Part shown: piece by piece, positions 22,755-30,277 of the stretch
Position numbering within the stretch: the first letter of the stretch is position 1
Layout: every line of letters starts with the position of its first letter
From: Eubacteriales bacterium
GTDB taxonomy: Bacteria > Bacillota > Clostridia > Oscillospirales > Oscillospiraceae
Direction: 5' to 3'
Assembly (NCBI GenBank): GCA_030529725.1
Contig: JAUMWI010000008.1
Span: forward strand, 1 to 45,787
Length of the DNA: 45,787 bases
The notes under the pieces: generated by a model
What the model was told of the DNA's origin: nothing
What the model saw: the letters and a program-made list of their open reading frames with translations, nothing else
The model's database searches: none
Position numbers and translations under genes: made by a program

Positions 22755-24149
22755 ATGGCAACTATCACAAAACGCATGACGAAGTCCGGCCTGACCTATC
22801 GAATTCAGGTAAAGCTGAAGGACAAAGGCAGCGGCAAACTCAACGCCCACTCCATTACATGGAAACCGCCCGCCGGTCTCACTCCCAAGCAAATCGAGCG
22901 CGAGGTCATCATCTATGCGGACAAATATGAAAGCGATCTGAGGATGTCCCTGACGTCCTCAGACGCGCAGGGCATCTCCACAGACACCCTGCTGGGTGAG
23001 TATGCCGAATGGTGGTTGGAGCGGCGCAAGGGCGAAATCTCCGCCAGCTACTACATGAATTGCAAGGTGGCCTTGGAAGATATTGTGGGCAGCATCGGCG
23101 GCTATAAACTGCGGGAGCTCAATCCCACCATCATCCAGCGGTTTTATGATCAGCTCGACAAAAAAGAAAAGACCATCACTGTGGTAACGGCCAAGCCGGA
23201 GCTGCGGGAGGCTATGAAGAAAACAAACAAGGGCTATACCCGGCTCACAGAACAGGAGGGCTTCAACAGTGCAACTCTTTGTGCCGCACTGGCCGGAAAG
23301 CATATCAGCTATGACTATGCCAAACGGCTGTCTGACTGTCTCGGACGCAATGTCAATTCCATATTCACCGTGGCACAGAGGAAAGAGCCCTATGCCTATG
23401 AGACTATCCACAAGATCAAACGCACTCTGCGGGCTATTCTCTCCACGGCGAAAAAGCAGCGCATCATTCGGGATAACTATGCCAGCGCGGATTACATCAC
23501 CTTCCCGAAACGGCCACCCCATCAAATCGACTATATGAACGATGAGGATGCCAAGAAGTTCTATGCCGCCGCGGACGCCTGCACGGATATTCGATATAAG
23601 ACAGCAACACTTATCTTGCTGCTCACAGGTCTTCGCCGTGGGGAGCTCTGCGGGCTGGAATGGTCAGATATTGACCTCGAGGCGGCGACGCTCACCGTCG
23701 CCCGCTCCGTCACCACTGTGGCAGGCTTCGGCGTGGTGGAGAAGGAACCGAAAACAGAAAGCAGCAAGCGCGTGATCGCCATTTCAGACAAGCTCATCGC
23801 CGTGCTGGGCGAGTATAGGAGCTGGTATGAGCAGTACCGCTATGACTTTGGCGATCGCTGGCAGGGCACGGATCGTCTCTTTGTATCCGAGGACGGCGGC
23901 AGGATATACCCCGGCACCATCGACTCGTGGGTGCATCGGATTTGCGATGCAGCGGGATTACCTCGCCGCACGGTGCATTCTCTGCGGCACACCAACATCA
24001 CCATGCAGATTGCGGCCGGTGTTCCGCTGGTGACCGTCTCTGGCCGTGCCGGTCATGCCCGCACCAGCACCACCACGGACATATACAGCCACTTTCTCAA
24101 AAGCTCGGATAAGACCGCGGCGGAGAAGATTGAGCAGTTGTTTGAATAA
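22755..24149 (+). CDS. int: Tyrosine recombinase (integrase) of the element
   Basis: This 464-residue integrase recombines attP with the tRNA-Arg anticodon-loop site. Residues about 1-60 form an arm-binding domain. The core-binding SAM-like domain starts near 76. The catalytic domain has R294 (TGLRRGEL), K333 in the beta hairpin, H408-S-L-R411, H434 (GHAR) and nucleophile Y444 (DIYSH). Between residues about 160 and 206 it carries an extra helix-turn-helix-like insertion (EGFNSATLCAALAGKHISYDYAKRL reads as an XRE-like motif). The ATG at 22755 follows AAAGGAGGAA. It is next to the right border, as expected for the element's own integrase. Confidence 0.95.
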   Translation: MATITKRMTKSGLTYRIQVKLKDKGSGKLNAHSITWKPPAGLTPKQIEREVIIYADKYESDLRMSLTSSDAQGISTDTLLGEYAEWWLERRKGEISASYYMNCKVALEDIVGSIGGYKLRELNPTIIQRFYDQLDKKEKTITVVTAKPELREAMKKTNKGYTRLTEQEGFNSATLCAALAGKHISYDYAKRLSDCLGRNVNSIFTVAQRKEPYAYETIHKIKRTLRAILSTAKKQRIIRDNYASADYITFPKRPPHQIDYMNDEDAKKFYAAADACTDIRYKTATLILLLTGLRRGELCGLEWSDIDLEAATLTVARSVTTVAGFGVVEKEPKTESSKRVIAISDKLIAVLGEYRSWYEQYRYDFGDRWQGTDRLFVSEDGGRIYPGTIDSWVHRICDAAGLPRRTVHSLRHTNITMQIAAGVPLVTVSGRAGHARTSTTTDIYSHFLKSSDKTAAEKIEQLFE

Positions 24150-24159
24150 TAAAGAGAAC

Positions 24160-24189
24160 GGGTGATGGTCATGTGGCCATCGCCCATTT
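24160..24189 (+). terminator. Terminator after the integrase gene
   Basis: The 9-bp stem GGGTGATGG with CCATCGCCC (one G-U pair) is followed by ATTTTG. Confidence 0.6.
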
Positions 24190-24196
24190 TGCTTCG

Positions 24197-24829
24197 CTAC
24201 TTTTCTCTGTTATTCCATTTGTGGGCGCAAAGCACTATTCTTTGCAGATCATCAGTATCCAAATGACGACAATGAATATGGTAGTCTGCAATTACACCCA
24301 GTACTCCGTTACAGATCCCGGACGCAAAGTTCAGCAATTTTTCGACATTCTCCTGCGTGATTGGCAATTCTTCAGATAAATTTGCATTTGGAGAAAAATA
24401 TTTTTTATCATTATGTGCATAGTACTTATCGCGCCGTGCACGTAAGATGTCAATCACGGGCTGTAATTCGGTCAGTGTTTCTTCGGCTAAACGTAGCATC
24501 TCGCCTATATTGTCCACGACTTTGCCGTCTTCCCACAGGACAAAACATTCTGTTTTAGGAAGAAAATTAACAGAAAATTTTATGTGGTCAATTAACTTCG
24601 GAATACCGGTTTGCTCACGCTGATCGAAAAGTTTAGTTAATTCCATCAAGAGACTTGATATCAGAGAATAACGAGTGATCGTAAAAAATGTATTTGATAG
24701 GCATATTTCATCATAGTATTCCTTGCCACAATCAAGAATAGACATATACGCATCAAAACAATCATGGGCCCAGATAATATGGTGCATATATTCCTCAATT
24801 TCAGCAATAAGTTGATCTTTTGTGTTCAT
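24197..24829 (-). CDS. AbiU2-like HEPN-domain protein
   Basis: This 210-residue helical protein has a conserved-looking R133-D-K-Y-Y-A-H139 (R-x5-H, in RARRDKYYAHNDKKYF), the HEPN RNase signature. The pattern LRxxRDKxxAHND, with an N-terminal EEYMHHIIWAHDCFDAY helix and SSLLMELTKLFD, resembles the AbiU2 family linked to abortive infection in lactococci. The start at 24829 is preceded by GGAGGTGC; 24 upstream in-frame codons lack a ribosome site. It is AT-rich, oppositely oriented to the integrase and lies against the right border, the usual place for defence cargo. Activity is inferred only. Confidence 0.65.
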   Translation of the reverse strand: MNTKDQLIAEIEEYMHHIIWAHDCFDAYMSILDCGKEYYDEICLSNTFFTITRYSLISSLLMELTKLFDQREQTGIPKLIDHIKFSVNFLPKTECFVLWEDGKVVDNIGEMLRLAEETLTELQPVIDILRARRDKYYAHNDKKYFSPNANLSEELPITQENVEKLLNFASGICNGVLGVIADYHIHCRHLDTDDLQRIVLCAHKWNNREK

Positions 24830-24902
24830 GAGCACCTCCAGTGCGATAGGCAACAAAACCGATTCTATTCGAAGTATAACAGTTCTTTGCAGTTGCATCA
24901 AG

Positions 24903-24938
24903 AAACACCGCCTATTTCAAATGGAATAGGCGGTGTTT
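24903..24938 (-). terminator. Terminator of the cargo tRNA
   Basis: A perfect 14-bp stem (24903-24916 with 24925-24938) lies immediately after the encoded CCA of the tRNA on the minus strand. The T-run is short. Confidence 0.65.
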
Positions 24939-25016
24939 TGGCACCCCCGGGCGGATTCGAACCGCCGACCTTTCGCTTAGGAGGCGAACGCTGCTATCCA
25001 GCTGAGCTACGGAGGC
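24939..25016 (-). tRNA. tRNA-Arg(CCT), complete, carried by the element
   Basis: On the minus strand: acceptor GCCTCCG with CGGGGGT (two wobble pairs), anticodon stem TTCGC/GCGAA around loop CTCCTAA (anticodon CCT, arginine AGG codon), variable AGGTC, T-arm GGCGG TTCGAAT CCGCC, discriminator G and encoded CCA (24939-24941). The total is 78 bases, one more than expected. The extra base is a C in the D-arm (GATAGCAGC where GATAGAGC is usual), which leaves a 3-bp D-stem. Its stems differ from those of the split host tRNA, so it is not a recent host duplicate. It lies inside the element borders. Confidence 0.88.
24975..24985 (+). repeat. Third copy of the att core, within the cargo tRNA
   Basis: GCTTAGGAGGC in the anticodon arm of the complete tRNA is identical to the border cores at 11900 and 25205. 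Confidence 0.7.
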
Positions 25017-25092
25017 AAATATAAAATTGTGCAAAATATGGAAACAAGCCCGAGGGCAACTATCCCTTACAATTTTATGAAAATACACCATG

Positions 25093-25112
25093 TGGTGCCA
25101 TGTAGGGTGCCA
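25093..25112 (+). repeat. Putative integrase arm-type sites, right
   Basis: TGGTGCCA (25093-25100) and GGGTGCCA (25105-25112) repeat the left-end pair at 12031-12050 with one mismatch in 20 bases and the same orientation. They lie 93 bases inside the right core. Confidence 0.6.
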
Positions 25113-25204
25113 TTTTCTTGGCGGTGAAGTTGCAAGCTCGCGATTCCGCCGTTTTTCTCGCGTTTTCACGGTCTTACGCGGTATGCTACAGGGAGAGTGT
25201 GTAG

Positions 25205-25215
25205 GCTTAGGAGGC
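25205..25215 (+). repeat. attR core (11-bp direct repeat)
   Basis: GCTTAGGAGGC at the right border, identical to 11900-11910. To its right the host tRNA 5' half continues; to its left the sequence is element DNA. Confidence 0.85.
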
Positions 25216-25245
25216 GGTCGCTCTATCCATCTGAGCTATCGGGGC
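25205..25245 (-). pseudogene. 5' half of the host tRNA-Arg(CCT), cut by the element
   Basis: On the minus strand: acceptor GCCCCGA, D-arm GCTC...GAGC, anticodon strand ACCGC, loop CTCCTAA, then two more matching bases before element sequence begins. It pairs with the 3' half at 11864-11910 in the acceptor (GCCCCGA/TCGGGGT) and anticodon (ACCGC/GCGGT) stems. Its promoter is intact upstream. This is attR. Confidence 0.9.
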
Positions 25246-25264
25246 AGATTGTATTCGCTTTGCC

Positions 25265-25294
25265 ATTTTAACGCGAAGCGCGGCACTTTGTCAA
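25265..25294 (-). promoter_or_regulatory. Host tRNA-Arg promoter, now facing the element
   Basis: On the minus strand: TTGACA (25289-25294), 18-base spacer, TAAAAT (25265-25270), about 20 bases upstream of the tRNA 5' end. Transcription runs through the orphan 5' half and about 190 bases of element DNA towards the cargo tRNA-Arg. Confidence 0.7.
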
Positions 25295-25335
25295 CGCCGC
25301 TTTTGCCGAAAAATGCAAAAAACTTCGAAAAACTC

Positions 25336-25364
25336 TTGCAAACGGGAAATAATCAGAATATACT
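25336..25364 (+). promoter_or_regulatory. Promoter of typA
   Basis: TTGCAA (25336-25341), 17-base spacer, TATACT (25359-25364). Confidence 0.75.
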
Positions 25365-25427
25365 ATTACAGTTCAAAATTTTACGCGAGAATTCCCTGCT
25401 TTTTTGGCAGGAAGGAGAGATAAAGGT

Positions 25428-27266
25428 ATGCAGAACAACAAGCTTCGCAACGTTGCCATCATCGCCCACGTTGACCACGGCAAGACCACTCTGGTCGATG
25501 AAATGCTCAAGCAGGGCGGCGTCTACCGCGAAAATCAGGAGGTTGTCGACCGCGTCATGGACTCCAATGACCTCGAGCGTGAGCGCGGCATCACCATTCT
25601 TGCCAAGAACACCGCCATCCGCTACGGCGACACCAAGATCAACATCGTCGACACCCCGGGCCATGCCGACTTCGGCGGCGAGGTCGAGCGTATCCTCAAG
25701 ATGGTCAACGGCGTTATCCTGCTCGTGGATGCCGCCGAGGGCCCCATGCCGCAGACGCGCTTCGTGCTCTCCCGCGCGCTCGAGCTGGGTCATCGCGTGA
25801 TCGTGGTCGTCAATAAGATCGACCGCCCCGACCAGCGCATCCACGAGGTCGTAGACGAGGTACTGGAGCTTTTGATGGATCTTGATGCAACACCGGAGCA
25901 GCTCGACTCCCCGATGCTGTTCTGCTCCGGCCGTCAGGGCACCGCCAGCTATTCTCCCGACGTCATCGGCACCGACTTGAAGCCGCTGTTTGAGACGATC
26001 CTTGAATATATCCCCGCACCCGAGGCCAATGTGGACGAGCCGTTCCAGATGCTCGTCTCTGCCATCGACTACAACGAGTACGTCGGGCGCATGGCGATCG
26101 GCCGCATTGAGCGCGGTCAGCTCAAGCAGAATCAGGAGATCATGGTATGCAACTACCACTCTCCCGATGCCGCTCCCAAGAAGGCAAAGGCAGTTTCCCT
26201 GTATGAATTTGAAGGCCTCGCCAAGAATCCCGTCACCGAGTCCACCGCCGGCAACATCATCTGCCTCTCCGGCATCGGCGATATCACGATCGGTGACACC
26301 ATCTGCGCGCCCGAGTGCGTGGAGCCGCTGCCGTTCGTGAAAATCAGTGCGCCCACAATGGAAATGACCTTCTCTATCAACGACTCTCCCTACGCCGGCC
26401 GTGACGGCAAGTTCGTCACCTCGCGCCAGATCCGCGACCGTCTTTTCCGCGAAACGCTCAAGGACGTTTCCCTGCGCGTCACCGAGCTGGAGGGCTCGAT
26501 GGACGCGTTCAACGTCGCCGGACGCGGTGAAATGTCTCTCTCCATTCTCATTGAGACCATGCGCCGCGAGGGGTATGAGTTCCAGGTCAGCCCCCCACGT
26601 GTGCTGTATCAGACGATCGAGGGCAAAAAGTGCGAGCCGATCGAGCGTCTGGTGTGCGATGTGCCGCAGGAGTATGTCGGCTCTGTGATTGAAAAGCTCG
26701 GTCAGCGCAAGGGCGACCTTGTGGAAATGACGCCGGTGGGCAATCGCATGAAGATTGAGTTTCTGATCCCGTCCCGAGGCCTGTTCGGCTACCGCAATGA
26801 ATTCCTCACCGACACCAAGGGCGAGGGCATCATGGCGTCCGTCTTTGACTCCTATGCTCCCTACAAGGGTGAGCTGCAGCGCCGCAACACCGGCTCTCTT
26901 GTTGCCTCGGAAACCGGCGAGTCCATCACCTACGGCCTCTTTAACGCGCAGGAGCGCGGCGTACTGCTCATCGGCGCAGGCGTCGATGTTTACGAGGGCA
27001 TGGTCGTTGGCATCTCCCCGAAGCAGGAGGATATCACGGTCAACGTCTGCAAGAAAAAGCAGTTGACGAATATGCGCGCCTCCGGCAGTGACGAAGCGCT
27101 GCGTCTGGTGCCGCCCAAGCAGATGAGTCTGGAGCAGTGCCTTGAATTCCTTGCCGACGATGAGCTGCTCGAGGTCACCCCTCACTTCCTGCGCATCCGC
27201 AAGACCATTCTTAACAAAGAGCTGCGCATGAAGGCCATCCACGGCAACAAAAAAGTTTTAGGTTAA
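25428..27266 (+). CDS. typA: Translational GTPase TypA/BipA
   Basis: This 612-residue ribosome-associated GTPase acts in ribosome assembly and stress adaptation. G-domain motifs are intact: G1 AHVDHGKTT (residues 13-21), G2 ERERGITI, G3 [12 protein letters not shown]4 NKIDRP. Domains II, III, V and the BipA-specific C-terminus follow ([15 protein letters not shown], then [12 protein letters not shown], both typical of TypA). The start at 25428 follows GGAAGGAGAG; an in-frame codon 8 residues upstream is less well placed. It has its own promoter and ends in a terminator shared with tatD. Confidence 0.97.
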   Translation: MQNNKLRNVAIIAHVDHGKTTLVDEMLKQGGVYRENQEVVDRVMDSNDLERERGITILAKNTAIRYGDTKINIVDTPGHADFGGEVERILKMVNGVILLVDAAEGPMPQTRFVLSRALELGHRVIVVVNKIDRPDQRIHEVVDEVLELLMDLDATPEQLDSPMLFCSGRQGTASYSPDVIGTDLKPLFETILEYIPAPEANVDEPFQMLVSAIDYNEYVGRMAIGRIERGQLKQNQEIMVCNYHSPDAAPKKAKAVSLYEFEGLAKNPVTESTAGNIICLSGIGDITIGDTICAPECVEPLPFVKISAPTMEMTFSINDSPYAGRDGKFVTSRQIRDRLFRETLKDVSLRVTELEGSMDAFNVAGRGEMSLSILIETMRREGYEFQVSPPRVLYQTIEGKKCEPIERLVCDVPQEYVGSVIEKLGQRKGDLVEMTPVGNRMKIEFLIPSRGLFGYRNEFLTDTKGEGIMASVFDSYAPYKGELQRRNTGSLVASETGESITYGLFNAQERGVLLIGAGVDVYEGMVVGISPKQEDITVNVCKKKQLTNMRASGSDEALRLVPPKQMSLEQCLEFLADDELLEVTPHFLRIRKTILNKELRMKAIHGNKKVLG

Positions 27267-27269
27267 AGC

Positions 27270-27297
27270 AAAAGGACTGGCTTTCGCCAGTCCTTTT
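27270..27297. terminator. Bidirectional terminator between typA and tatD
   Basis: A perfect 12-bp stem (27270-27281 with 27286-27297) has loop TTTC and A/T-rich ends. Confidence 0.85.
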
Positions 27298-27306
27298 GTC
27301 ATCTTA

Positions 27307-28077
27307 TCATCGTGTTGTGAACAGCCTCCTGCCGTTGTCGGCAGCGATTCGAATGATCTCTTCCGCACTCATGCCGCGAATTTCGGCAATTTTCTGCGCG
27401 ATATGGACGATATTGCGCGAGTCGTTGCGTGTCCCTCTTACGGGAACCGGCGCCAGGTAGGGGCTGTCCGTTTCGAGCAGCAACAGCTCGAGTGGCACCT
27501 CCTGCGCGACTTCAACCGTTTTCCGCGCGTTTTTGTAGGTCACAGGCCCGTCAAAGCCCGTATACCAACCGCGCTTCCATAGCTCACGCGCCATCTCCAC
27601 GCTGCCGGAATAGCAGTGGAACACGCCGCGCACCGTGGGAAACTCACTTACGATGGCAAGGCTGTCCGCGTGCGCGTCGCGGTCATGAACGATGACAGGC
27701 AGATTCAGCTCCTGCGCGAGCGCAAGCTGGGCACGGAACACCTCCTGCTGAAGCTCCTTCGGCGGATTCTGCTCCCAGTAGTAGTCCAGCCCGATCTCCC
27801 CGATGGCAACGACCTTGGGGTGCGTCGCCAGGGAGCGCAGCGTATCGAGGTCGGCACTCGTGTACGGCGCACAGTTTTCGGGATGGTATCCCACGGCGGC
27901 GTAGATGTGCGAATACTGCGCGGCAAGCGCGACCGCCTTTTTCGATGATTCCACGTCGCAGCCGGGGTCCACGATCAGCCCCACGCCCTGCTTGGGCAGG
28001 GCGGCAAGCAGGGCATCGCGGTCCGAGTCAAACGCCATATCATCGTAGTGCGCGTGGGTGTCGAAAATCAGTTCCAT
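27307..28077 (-). CDS. tatD: TatD-family metal-dependent DNase
   Basis: This 256-residue TIM-barrel hydrolase is of the TatD family (3'-5' exonuclease acting on damaged DNA; cytosolic). Metal ligands are visible: H8-A-H10 in FDTHAHYD, E94 in GEIGLDYYW, H131 in VIVHDRDAH, H154 in FHCYSGS and D204 in LETDSPYLAP. The ATG at 28077 follows AGGAGA right after the metG terminator hairpin, so some transcription may come by read-through from metG, a common metG-tatD neighbourhood in Bacillota. Confidence 0.95.
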   Translation of the reverse strand: MELIFDTHAHYDDMAFDSDRDALLAALPKQGVGLIVDPGCDVESSKKAVALAAQYSHIYAAVGYHPENCAPYTSADLDTLRSLATHPKVVAIGEIGLDYYWEQNPPKELQQEVFRAQLALAQELNLPVIVHDRDAHADSLAIVSEFPTVRGVFHCYSGSVEMARELWKRGWYTGFDGPVTYKNARKTVEVAQEVPLELLLLETDSPYLAPVPVRGTRNDSRNIVHIAQKIAEIRGMSAEEIIRIAADNGRRLFTTR

Positions 28078-28090
28078 AAAGTCTCCTGTA

Positions 28091-28123
28091 AAAACACTCC
28101 GGCGAATTTCACCGGAGTGTTTT
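28091..28123 (-). terminator. Hairpin between metG and tatD
   Basis: The perfect 12-bp stem AAAACACTCCGG with CCGGAGTGTTTT has a loop of 9. On the minus strand it ends in T5 just before the tatD ribosome site. Confidence 0.75.
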
Positions 28124-28128
28124 GTGTT

Positions 28129-30093
28129 TTAGCAAAGCTTTGCGCCGGCAGGGATTGCATCGTCCACAATCAGCAGGTGCAGCTTCTCCTCGCCCTTTTC
28201 CTTATGGACGGCAGAAATGAGCATACCGCAGGACTCAAGGCCCATCATCTTGCGCGGCGGCAGATTGAGAATGGCAACAAGCGTCTTGCCGACCAGCTGT
28301 TCCGGCTCGTACCATTTATGGATACCGGAGAGGATCTGACGGTCGGTGCCGCTGCCGTCATCGAGTGTGAAGCGCAGGAGTTTCTCGCTCTTCTTCACCG
28401 CTTCGCACGCCTTGACCTTGACGGCGCGGAAATCGCTCTTGCAGAAGGTGTCAAAATCGACATTTTCGCTTTCATACGGCTCCAGCTCGATGGCAGGGAG
28501 TGCGGCCTTCTTCTGCGCTTCCATCAACGCTTCCAGCTCGGCAAGCTCCTTTGCCGCGTCGATACGCGGGAACACGGCCTCGCCCTTGTGGACGGTGACG
28601 GTCTGGCTCAGGCCGCCCCACTGTGCTGCGCTGTCCCAGGTCTGTACGCCCTCGTCCGCGCCGATCTGGGCAAAGATCTTTTCGCAGCTCTCGGGCATGA
28701 CCGGCAGCAGCAGGATCGTGCAGATGCGCACGGCTTCGAGCAGATTATACATGACGGACGCAAGGCGCGCCTTGTTTGCCTCATCCTTGGCAAGCGTCCA
28801 GGGTGCCGTCTCGTCAATATACTTATTGGCGCGCTGGATGCACTTAAAGACGACCTCGATAGCATTCTGGAACTGGAGCTTGTCCATCTCGGCTTCGTAC
28901 TTGCCGCGCAGCGCCGAAAGCTGACCGATCAGCTCATCATCGAGTGCGTCCGCCTGACGGTCGGTGGGCAGCGTACCGCCGAAATACTTCTCGACCATGG
29001 CTGTCGTACGGGAGACGAGGTTGCCGAGGTCGTTGGCAAGGTCAACATTGATGGTGTTGATGAGCAGCTCGTTGGAGAAGTTGCCGTCCGAGCCGAACGG
29101 GAACGTACGCAGCAGGAAGAAGCGCAGCGCATCCACGCCAAAGCGCTCTGCCAGCACATAGGGATCGACCACGTTGCCCTTGGACTTGGACATCTTGCCG
29201 CCGTCAATGACAAGCCAGCCGTGGCCGTAAACGTGTTTCGGGAGCGGCTCGCCCATGCTCATGAGCATCGCAGGCCAGATGATCGAGTGGAAGCGCACGA
29301 TCTCCTTGCCGACAATGTGATAGTCGCAGGGCCAGTAGTGCGCGTAATCGTTGTACTTGTCGTTCATAAAGCCAAGCGCGGTAATGTAGTTCGAGAGCGC
29401 ATCGACCCAGACGTAGACCACGTGCTTATCGTCAAAATCGACAGGCACGCCCCAGGTAAAGCTTGTGCGCGACACGCACAGATCCTCAAGGCCGGGCTTA
29501 ATGAAGTTATTGACCATCTCGTTGACGCGGGCGGCAGGCTGGAGGAAATCGGTGTCCTCAAGCAGGTGCTGCACGCGGTCGGCGTACTTGCTCAGTTTGA
29601 AGAAGTAGGCTTCCTCCTCGGCGTCCTCCACGTCGCGGCCGCAGTCGGGGCATTTGCCGTCGACAAGCTGGCTCTCCGTCCAGAAAGACTCGCAGGGCTT
29701 GCAGTACTTGCCCTTGTAGGTGCCCTTGTAAATGTCGCCGTTGTCGTACATCTTGCGGAAGATCTTCTGGATCGCCGCAACATGGTAATCGTCCGTGGTG
29801 CGGATAAAGCGGTCGTTGGAAATATTCATCAGCTTCCACAGATCGAGAATGCCGCGCTCGCCGCAAACGATATTGTCCACGAACTGCTGCGGCGTAACGC
29901 CGGCAGCCTTGGCTTTGTCCTCGATCTTCTGACCGTGCTCGTCCGTTCCGGTGAGGAACATGACGTCGTAACCGGTGAGCCTCTTATAGCGCGCCATCGC
30001 GTCGGTCGCAACGGTGCAGTAGGTGTGGCCGATGTGAAGCTTGTCCGAGGGGTAGTAAATCGGGGTGGTGATATAGAATTTCTGCTTTTCCAT
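28129..30093 (-). CDS. metG: Methionyl-tRNA synthetase
   Basis: This 654-residue enzyme charges tRNA-Met. The class I motifs are H20-I-G-H23 and K300-M-S-K-S304, and the zinc knuckle has CKPC...CPDC near residues 127-146. The anticodon-binding helical domain is followed by a C-terminal tRNA-binding (Trbp111-like) domain from about residue 545 (FCKSDFRAVKVKACEAVKKSEKLLRFTLDD and LPPRKMMGLESCGM), which mediates dimerisation in Bacillota. The ATG at 30093 follows AAGAGGAT. Its own promoter is at 30149-30178. No T-box leader is visible in the short upstream region. Confidence 0.97.
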   Translation of the reverse strand: MEKQKFYITTPIYYPSDKLHIGHTYCTVATDAMARYKRLTGYDVMFLTGTDEHGQKIEDKAKAAGVTPQQFVDNIVCGERGILDLWKLMNISNDRFIRTTDDYHVAAIQKIFRKMYDNGDIYKGTYKGKYCKPCESFWTESQLVDGKCPDCGRDVEDAEEEAYFFKLSKYADRVQHLLEDTDFLQPAARVNEMVNNFIKPGLEDLCVSRTSFTWGVPVDFDDKHVVYVWVDALSNYITALGFMNDKYNDYAHYWPCDYHIVGKEIVRFHSIIWPAMLMSMGEPLPKHVYGHGWLVIDGGKMSKSKGNVVDPYVLAERFGVDALRFFLLRTFPFGSDGNFSNELLINTINVDLANDLGNLVSRTTAMVEKYFGGTLPTDRQADALDDELIGQLSALRGKYEAEMDKLQFQNAIEVVFKCIQRANKYIDETAPWTLAKDEANKARLASVMYNLLEAVRICTILLLPVMPESCEKIFAQIGADEGVQTWDSAAQWGGLSQTVTVHKGEAVFPRIDAAKELAELEALMEAQKKAALPAIELEPYESENVDFDTFCKSDFRAVKVKACEAVKKSEKLLRFTLDDGSGTDRQILSGIHKWYEPEQLVGKTLVAILNLPPRKMMGLESCGMLISAVHKEKGEEKLHLLIVDDAIPAGAKLC

Positions 30094-30148
30094 AATTTAT
30101 CCTCTTTTCCTGCCGCCGCCGAATGGAAGCGGGGCAATAGTCGCTGAT

Positions 30149-30178
30149 AGTGTACCACTGTTTGCCCTCTTTTTGCAA
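30149..30178 (-). promoter_or_regulatory. Promoter of metG
   Basis: On the minus strand: TTGCAA (30173-30178), 18-base spacer, TACACT (30149-30154). Confidence 0.65.
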
Positions 30179-30189
30179 GTATTTGGCAC

Positions 30190-30227
30190 AAAAAAGCGGT
30201 GCTTCGGCGGATTTCCGCCGAAGCACC
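30190..30227 (-). terminator. Terminator after the bactofilin gene
   Basis: A perfect 13-bp stem (30198-30210 with 30215-30227) is followed on the minus strand by GC and a T6 run. Confidence 0.85.
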
Positions 30228-30277
30228 GGAGCTTATTCTTCTTTTTTGCCGCAGGAAAAGCGGTCTGCATCGCAGGC

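Larger units (their letters stand above)
11911..25204. mobile_element. Integrated satellite-like island in tRNA-Arg(CCT), about 13.3 kb
   Basis: The borders are set by the split host tRNA and the 11-bp core at 11900 and 25205. Inside are a tyrosine integrase and an excisionase-like gene next to the right end, a P4-type primase-helicase, helix-turn-helix regulators, and cargo: a BcgI-like restriction system, two HEPN-like proteins, an AAA/DUF4143 ATPase, DUF6809, and a full tRNA-Arg. Base composition is more AT-rich than the flanks. No capsid, terminase, relaxase or type IV secretion gene is present, so it should depend on a helper for transfer. A known family name cannot be given from sequence alone. 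Confidence 0.9.

Noticed and set aside
11900-24985. Element borders defined by the left core and the core copy inside the complete tRNA
   Set aside because: Joining these would give a chimeric tRNA with mismatched acceptor (GCCTCCG with TCGGGGT) and anticodon stems, while left core plus 25205 restores all stems.
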